34,394 bases of DNA from Lentisphaerota bacterium (GTDB lineage: Bacteria > Verrucomicrobiota > Kiritimatiellia > CAIQIC01 > Lenti-01). The stretch spans positions 1 to 34,394 of the forward strand of contig JAAZFE010000110.1 of the NCBI GenBank assembly GCA_012511885.1. The letters run 5' to 3'. Shown piece after piece: positions 31,901-34,394 of this stretch. A program made the position numbers and the translations under genes. How positions within the stretch are numbered: the first letter of the stretch is position 1; each line of letters begins with the position of its first letter. The notes below the pieces were generated by a model. It did not search any database. It had not been told where the DNA came from and saw nothing but the letters and a program-made list of their open reading frames with translations.

Positions 31901-34107
31901 TAGAGAATCAGCGCGTCGGGTCCGTTCTGCAAGAGACCGGGTAGTGTGAAATGGGATTGAGGAACCGTGTCCACATTCTGCCCAATCACCACAAAGCCCA
32001 GCGGCTTGCCCTCGACATCCAGCACGCCGGAATTGGGCACGACAAAATCCGGAAAGGTGAAGGTCCAGAGAAGCTCGGCTTGATTGGTATCGCCATTGTA
32101 GTGGCGAATCGAATATCCCGTCAGGTCCGTGCCCGCATGGGCAATCAGCTCGACGAACTCATTGACGTCGGTGCCCGCCCCATTCGCGCGCACTTCGTTG
32201 AAGAGCGGCGTGGCGTAATCCAGGAAGCCAATGATGGGGAAGGAAAATTCAATGATGCCCGATGTTTTGGTGGTGACGCCGCCGCCGCCTTCAAAGGAAT
32301 AGCGGACGTAGTATTCGAGCAAATCGCCTTCGTTTTTCCCCGGATTGAGCTGCGGCGTGATCCACGTATTTCCAGCCGTATTCGTCATCGCCACTTCGTT
32401 CCACGCTCCGCCCTGAATGCGGAACACCGCGGTGGCGGTCAGGTTCGATGCCTCGGAGTTGGCGACAATGCTCGCCGTGATCGCGAAGGCGTTGGTCGCG
32501 CGCGGAACGGTCGGCTCCAAGGCGGGGCCGGACAAAATAATGGCGTCCGCCGCGCCAATGGCCTGATGCTCGCCGGGGGTCGCGGCGTTCATGTCCGCCG
32601 TAATCGTCCATTCGCTCGAATCCCAATTCTCCAACGGGTCCGAGACTCCCTCCACGCGCGCGGCGACGGAATTGGGATAGTGCCACGCGCTCGAGGATTG
32701 GCCTATTTCGCCATACATATCGGTGATGCGACCGCTCATTTGCAGCGCCACCGCCGCATAGCCGTCCAGCGCGGTCAGGGCGTTGGCCTCAAAATCTGCC
32801 GCAACGCCCCACACCGATTGGAACGTGCCGGAGGATGCCGCCACAAGATAGGTTCCGCCCGCGGGTATGGAGCCGCTCAGTGGAATGACGGCCGTGGCAA
32901 ACATGGATCCCCCTGCATAAATCGCCAGCGAATAGTTGGTCAGGCTCAGCGGCTCCGCGCCCGTGTTGCACAGCTCGACATAGCGCGCGCCGGGCGACGA
33001 ATGGGAAACTACTTCGCTGATGATGCCCACCGGCGTCAGCCCCGCCATTTCATCCATCAAATGGAAGTCGGCAAACAGCATCAAGTGATCTGACGCGCGC
33101 ACGCTGGTATCCGCCCGCGGCGGACTCCCATACTTGGGCAAGCCCACCCCGACACCGTCTTTTTCCGAGTGATAGACCTCGCCAACAGGCGCGCCATACG
33201 CGCTGGTCATGATTTCTTCGCTGAAATAGATGTAGTCGAGGCGGTGTCCCGGATTGCCATCCTGCTTGATGTGGGTGTAGGTATCCGCATCTCCCGTGTG
33301 AGCGGTCTCCACCAGATGCATGTTCGCCACTTCCGGCCCCAGCCGGTCGGTGGGATACAGCCGGTAGGGCAATTCCCATGCGGAATTGGTGAACCACGGG
33401 TAATCGAATCCGAGTTCTCCGGGAACGAATTTTCCCGCCGCCAAATGCTCTTCATAATAGGCCAGGGGGAACGATTCATGCTGGCTGATCTCGATCGAAT
33501 CGTTGAAGTCGCCCATGACCGCATATTCGGTGTCGAGCGGAAGCTGCTCCATCAGGTTGGTGATGTATTGCCCCGTCCGATAAATCTCGAAACCGCGCTT
33601 GAGCCTCGATAGTTTGTCTGTCGTGCCCGACTTGTTGTGCAACGAAAACACATGAAACGGATTGAGCGCGCCGGGCACCTGAATGACGGCATGAATCGGC
33701 CAGCGCGTGAACTCCCTGGCGGCGGGATCGGTATAGTTTTCCATGACATGCTGCGCCGCCACCATCGGGAACTTGCTCCAAACCCCCGCCCGCATGGAGG
33801 TGGAAGTCCATCCGCCGTCGGTTATGGCATAGTAGGGATAGCCCAGAGCGGCCGCCATCTCCAGCCAGGCGGCCATGCTTTTGGCGTTGAGTTCTTGAAA
33901 ACAAACAATGTCCGGCTGCACCCGCAGAAAAATATCCTGAACCGCCCAATAGTCGTCGTCGGGATTGTCATGGCGATTGTCTGAGGTGTCTATCCCCTGC
34001 TCCACATTAAACGACGCAATGCGAACCGATACCGCTCCCGCGGATTGGCATAGCAACCAGCCTAAACACAAGATACCCAGCCGACGAATTAGTTGGTGCC
34101 GCCTCAT
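28969..34107 (-). CDS. Giant secreted endonuclease/exonuclease/phosphatase-family protein with lamin-tail, TSP3 and FN3 domains
   Basis: A 1712-aa exported protein. Signal peptide [16 protein letters not shown] (residues 10-25). EEP nuclease domain (about 27-350): [35 protein letters not shown] and RASDHLMLF, all active-site blocks present. Then a lamin-tail domain (360-500), an Ig-like domain (515-620), a second lamin-tail domain (620-815), TSP3 calcium repeats (822-916; [12 protein letters not shown]), a beta-sandwich (920-1070), an MBG-like region (1070-1150), another sandwich (1150-1325), an FN3 split by a sandwich insert (1330-1590), and a C-terminal module with [20 protein letters not shown]. 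It probably degrades extracellular DNA or a phosphodiester, in a Ca-stabilised form at or beyond the cell surface. ATG 34107 was chosen because the signal peptide follows it; the track start at 34182 adds 25 residues. Confidence 0.88.
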   Translation of the reverse strand: MRRHQLIRRLGILCLGWLLCQSAGAVSVRIASFNVEQGIDTSDNRHDNPDDDYWAVQDIFLRVQPDIVCFQELNAKSMAAWLEMAAALGYPYYAITDGGWTSTSMRAGVWSKFPMVAAQHVMENYTDPAAREFTRWPIHAVIQVPGALNPFHVFSLHNKSGTTDKLSRLKRGFEIYRTGQYITNLMEQLPLDTEYAVMGDFNDSIEISQHESFPLAYYEEHLAAGKFVPGELGFDYPWFTNSAWELPYRLYPTDRLGPEVANMHLVETAHTGDADTYTHIKQDGNPGHRLDYIYFSEEIMTSAYGAPVGEVYHSEKDGVGVGLPKYGSPPRADTSVRASDHLMLFADFHLMDEMAGLTPVGIISEVVSHSSPGARYVELCNTGAEPLSLTNYSLAIYAGGSMFATAVIPLSGSIPAGGTYLVAASSGTFQSVWGVAADFEANALTALDGYAAVALQMSGRITDMYGEIGQSSSAWHYPNSVAARVEGVSDPLENWDSSEWTITADMNAATPGEHQAIGAADAIILSGPALEPTVPRATNAFAITASIVANSEASNLTATAVFRIQGGAWNEVAMTNTAGNTWITPQLNPGKNEGDLLEYYVRYSFEGGGGVTTKTSGIIEFSFPIIGFLDYATPLFNEVRANGAGTDVNEFVELIAHAGTDLTGYSIRHYNGDTNQAELLWTFTFPDFVVPNSGVLDVEGKPLGFVVIGQNVDTVPQSHFTLPGLLQNGPDALILYGPSSNILDAVLWHSGDGKSHNIDVNNPGTVSRLVPPGSPIYLHDIGIDPGSDNCPQAPNRVLVARDWTVAPATPGAPNVGQVSGEIVIAVGDLDADGIPDDCDNCPEEYNPLQLDTDGDGVGDACDWDIDGDGVANELDNCPYEYNPDQADTDGDGVGDACDDDIDGDGIPNEYDPDPYYNDNYQIDFEDAAAKTSFESQTPLTLDRRQWVLSEAIVAVSGGNADGDQMDGLRAARLRNSGAMTLQGALTNGIACLSFDAASYGDSAGVTLFVEVQHTSGWQVLAIFSTEGVSELTRFELPVQVLGPAQFRLRWVGNGSGGAGEANLDNLLILPFIPLDPVVAACELVAPVVAVEDGLPHTAQFRTDPVGLGYSVVYLPATPVAVGTYDAVVTLDDVDGVLGGTFTFTNAVTIEESPLVFGDEMLINFDTNGKPGAIYGEQTICLHPTIEPRDWYILNGYRGSTQTDVKNGESSLRLRFISADSPTNGVLQSTAPFEHGIHSVSFHYAMFSSDSRGTVALQTSPDGISWTTQAEAVADGIIGAFAATNLTLEITTSTYLRWLMVDGNNGNRVNIDDITIMPYAYAPLPDEEPFDVWSSHITQDSAMVEWTPVDGAIGYEVDVHTRADFTDEAGDAPAAYVADFEDASKNGYAANSVLLNGVSWELNEALIGALDNDRKHGARSARVRSNATDAATGYLRMNEDVSGGLNAITFYYGKYGTDAATEGRVEISTDAGATWTSVGDFVVDSTDLTLFSVTNLNRTGGVRIQILKTTGTDDRFNIDDITLYPFVFSAGFVPGYDARVVVGTPLAVTNLQAGMTYHYRVRPILAGGMTGDYVTGQFRTADPDADPGPDPTLFEQWLIARGLDPNASAYGPDADADGDGMTTWQEYVADTDPTDSNSVLRLNWTDDPLLEGSIRFTFPASASRYYRLLYWTNWTDGGGTNSLGWGIPGMVVTSPAADAWFGGIEVFLDEPGE

Positions 34108-34267
34108 CTTTCGCCTGCTGAATTCAATATCATGCCAGCATCCTAACCAAATAGTAACAATCAGGGAAAGCCTATACCCCATACGAAGACCGCCTGAGTT
34201 CCGAAATGGGACACCCGGGAAGCTTGCTGTTTTTGGACGAATAGATGCTGTTCAATTGAGTAAAACA

Positions 34268-34394
34268 GGTTCTTCGTAATATTTTATGGTGGGAGCGGGT
34301 TTGTGAGTGTTGAGTCACTGTCCGTTTTTTGTCCATGATGAGGCATGAATACAACCAATAAACATTACGCGCAGTTACTGGGTCTTGTTGCCCC
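34268..34394 (+). mobile_element. Left end of a probable ISL3-family insertion sequence
   Basis: ggttcttcgtaatatt at 34268 resembles ISL3-family terminal repeats, and a transposase-like start codon follows 77 bp later. The element continues beyond the window, so the other end and the target duplication cannot be seen. The family call is from memory of ISL3 ends. Confidence 0.45.
34345..34394 (+). CDS. Transposase N-terminus (partial, probable ISL3 family)
   Basis: The reading frame from ATG 34345 gives MNTTNKHYAQLLGLVAP and runs off the window. A start of the type Met-x-Lys-x-Tyr-x-x-Leu-Leu-Gly-Leu is common in ISL3-family transposases. Only 16 full codons are available, so the call is tentative. 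The ORF is too short for the ORF track. Confidence 0.4.
   Translation, partial: MNTTNKHYAQLLGLVA

Noticed and set aside
1-34394. tRNA or rRNA genes
   Set aside because: I looked for tRNA-like cloverleaf segments and conserved rRNA stretches in the intergenic regions and recognised none; a covariance-model scan would be decisive.

Overview
The window is GC-rich bacterial chromosome. It suggests the PVC superphylum, most likely a Kiritimatiellota, Lentisphaerota or Verrucomicrobiota relative. The reasons are giant secreted proteins built from FN3, lamin-tail and TSP3-type calcium modules, C-terminal DADGDG..W.EW...TDPTD modules, a lysS-lolC-lolD operon, and intergenic DNA packed with mosaic repeats. 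This taxonomic call is inference; no rRNA or tRNA is visible.

Layout. (1) 1-5450, minus strand: the 5' part (about 1816 codons) of a giant secreted FN3-rich protein. The ORF track misses it because its stop lies outside the window. (2) 5.4-9.6 kb, minus: four nucleotidyltransferase-HEPN (MNT/HEPN, MntA/HepT-like) toxin-antitoxin pairs. They are joined to each other, to two spacer ORFs, to a 27-aa leader peptide and to the giant gene by a chain of 4-17 bp start/stop overlaps. Only one 300-bp repeat insertion breaks the chain. (3) 9.6-12.2 kb: a repeat-dense zone with a 315-bp tandem repeat, REP-like hairpins, 107-bp direct repeats and an orphan fifth MNT whose HEPN partner is gone. (4) 12.2-13.2 kb, minus: a small secreted TSP3-type protein, with an intact 206-bp MITE (inverted repeats plus 4-bp target duplication) upstream. 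(5) 14.4-17.2 kb, plus: a family 4 uracil-DNA glycosylase and a secreted GH13 enzyme, each next to composite intergenic elements. (6) 17.5-20.9 kb, minus: lysS-lolC-lolD. (7) 21.0-23.4 kb, plus: ribF, a tandem-domain universal stress protein and a lipoprotein. (8) 23.4-28.6 kb, minus: a compact operon of S26-like peptidase, NTP_transf_5 nucleotidyltransferase, CpXC protein, nth, murJ and a THEP1-like NTPase. (9) 28.6-28.97 kb: a cluster of seven 17-19 bp palindromes. (10) 29.0-34.1 kb, minus: a 1712-aa secreted endonuclease/exonuclease/phosphatase-family protein with lamin-tail, TSP3 and FN3 modules. (11) The right edge holds the left end of a probable ISL3-family insertion sequence.

How the parts fit. 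The housekeeping genes form ordinary operons: lipoprotein export with lysyl-tRNA charging, flavin cofactor synthesis, and DNA repair with lipid II flipping. The accessory left third is different. Its MNT/HEPN pairs are chained by translational coupling, and two short peptide-coding modules (RTVERR and RPFWMRAA) recur at the 5' ends of unrelated genes. Separately, six intergenic arrays of T-tracts run at close to 10 bp periodicity, which predicts intrinsically curved DNA; three of them sit inside a modular element that recurs in fixed order. The coupled MNT/HEPN chain with its recurring leader modules and the phased T-tract arrays are the best candidates for undescribed biology here.
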